A stretch of 6,689 nt of DNA. Source: an uncultured Burkholderiales bacterium. Lineage in GTDB: Bacteria > Pseudomonadota > Gammaproteobacteria > Burkholderiales > Burkholderiaceae_F. Position numbers and translations under genes: made by a program. The stretch's first letter is position 1. Each line of letters begins with the position of its first letter. The notes beneath the pieces were generated by a model. It saw nothing but the letters and a program-made list of their open reading frames with translations, did no database searches and had not been told where the DNA came from. Location: positions 1-6,689 of the forward strand of contig CAIQGU010000527.1 of the NCBI GenBank assembly GCA_903871435.1, given 5' to 3'. Below are positions 6,552 through 6,689 of this stretch, one piece after another.

Positions 6552-6689
6552 GGACACACAAGCGCGGCCCGTTTTCAGCCGCAGGCCGTCATTTTACCGC
6601 GCCGCTGCACGGGGCAGACGGCCGGGTAATCAGCCTGGCTCGCAGCCCGGCTCGCAGTCCGGATCGCAGCCCGGCAAGTCGCCCGGCAA
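6550..6689 (+). CDS. Possible 5' end of a divergent gene with a basic, PGSQ-repeat N-terminus (partial, tentative)
   Basis: An ATG at 6550-6552 opens a frame with no stop to the window end. It reads MDTQARPVFSRRPSFYRAA, then an Arg/Gly-rich stretch, then four or so PGSQ-like units encoded by the 12-base repeat. A basic start followed by a low-complexity linker could be a cytoplasmic N-terminus or a disordered tail. Against it, there is no visible ribosome-binding site, the ATG shares its CATG with the PCuAC start on the other strand, and the other two + frames are also open over the repeat itself. The product is not recognisable from the part present. Confidence 0.25.
   Translation, partial: MDTQARPVFSRRPSFYRAAARGRRPGNQPGSQPGSQSGSQPGKSPG
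6591..6596 (-). promoter_or_regulatory. Possible -10 box for the PCuAC-SCO operon
   Basis: The - strand reads TAAAAT here, one base from TATAAT, about 40 bases upstream of the PCuAC start and within the only A+T-rich patch of this region. No good -35 hexamer is seen at the expected distance, so this is a weak call. Confidence 0.28.
6634..6689 (+). repeat. Degenerate 12-base tandem repeat at the window edge
   Basis: The + strand unit is close to CCCGGCTCGCAG. Copies start at 6634 (one change), 6646 (exact), 6658 (two changes) and 6670 (diverged after the first six bases), with a partial copy from 6682 that reaches the window end. The array length is a multiple of three, so it stays open in all + strand frames and would encode Pro-Gly-Ser-Gln repeats in one of them. 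It may continue beyond the window. Confidence 0.8.

Noticed and set aside
6634..6689. The terminal 12-base repeat as a CRISPR array or attachment site
   Set aside because: The units are short, contiguous and without spacers, unlike CRISPR, and there is no integrase or tRNA next to them.
6633..6689. C-terminus of an upstream - strand gene with Cys-Glu-Pro-Gly repeats, ending at a TGA near 6633
   Set aside because: The frame exists, but the regularly spaced cysteines are a by-product of the repeat. A second - frame is also open until about 6593, so neither can be supported.

Overview
The window looks like chromosomal DNA of a betaproteobacterium, most likely Burkholderiales and perhaps near Alcaligenaceae. 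The support is high G+C coding sequence through most of the window, the fbp-pepN pairing, the PCuAC-SCO pairing and the protein sequence style. This placement rests on recognition, not on a search. Nearly everything is ordinary housekeeping. I see no defence system, CRISPR array, insertion sequence, tRNA or rRNA.

Layout from left to right. Bases 2 to about 175 hold an A+T-rich fragment of a RadC-type JAMM-domain gene on the + strand. It enters from outside the window and breaks off inside its metal-binding motif. Immediately abutting it, on the - strand, is a small gene (146-646) that resembles the DUF6940 family and has lost its usual C-terminal end at the same point. The two truncations meet head-on at one junction, which is either a recombination scar or an assembly join.

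A tight - strand pair follows: pepN (1733-4429, aminopeptidase N) and then fbp (727-1716, class I fructose-1,6-bisphosphatase), about 16 bases apart and probably one transcript. A 215-base intergenic region (4430-4644) separates pepN from a divergent + strand PAP2-type membrane phosphatase gene (4645-5364). It contains a possible pepN -10 box, a G+C-rich hairpin followed by four T, and three tandem copies of an 11-base repeat.

The PAP2 gene runs into a convergent - strand copper-delivery pair: a PCuAC periplasmic copper chaperone (5982-6551) and, overlapping it, a SCO1/SenC thioredoxin-fold protein (5351-5989). PCuAC and SCO proteins are known to work together in loading the CuA/CuB centres of haem-copper oxidases, so this is a cytochrome oxidase assembly module lying apart from any cox genes visible here. 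The last about 130 bases hold the upstream region of that pair, a 12-base tandem repeat, and possibly the start of a divergent gene.

The observations most worth checking are the RadC/DUF6940 junction, the apparent loss of both ends of the DUF6940-like gene, and the repeats in the two divergent intergenic regions. I did not find a convincing undescribed system.
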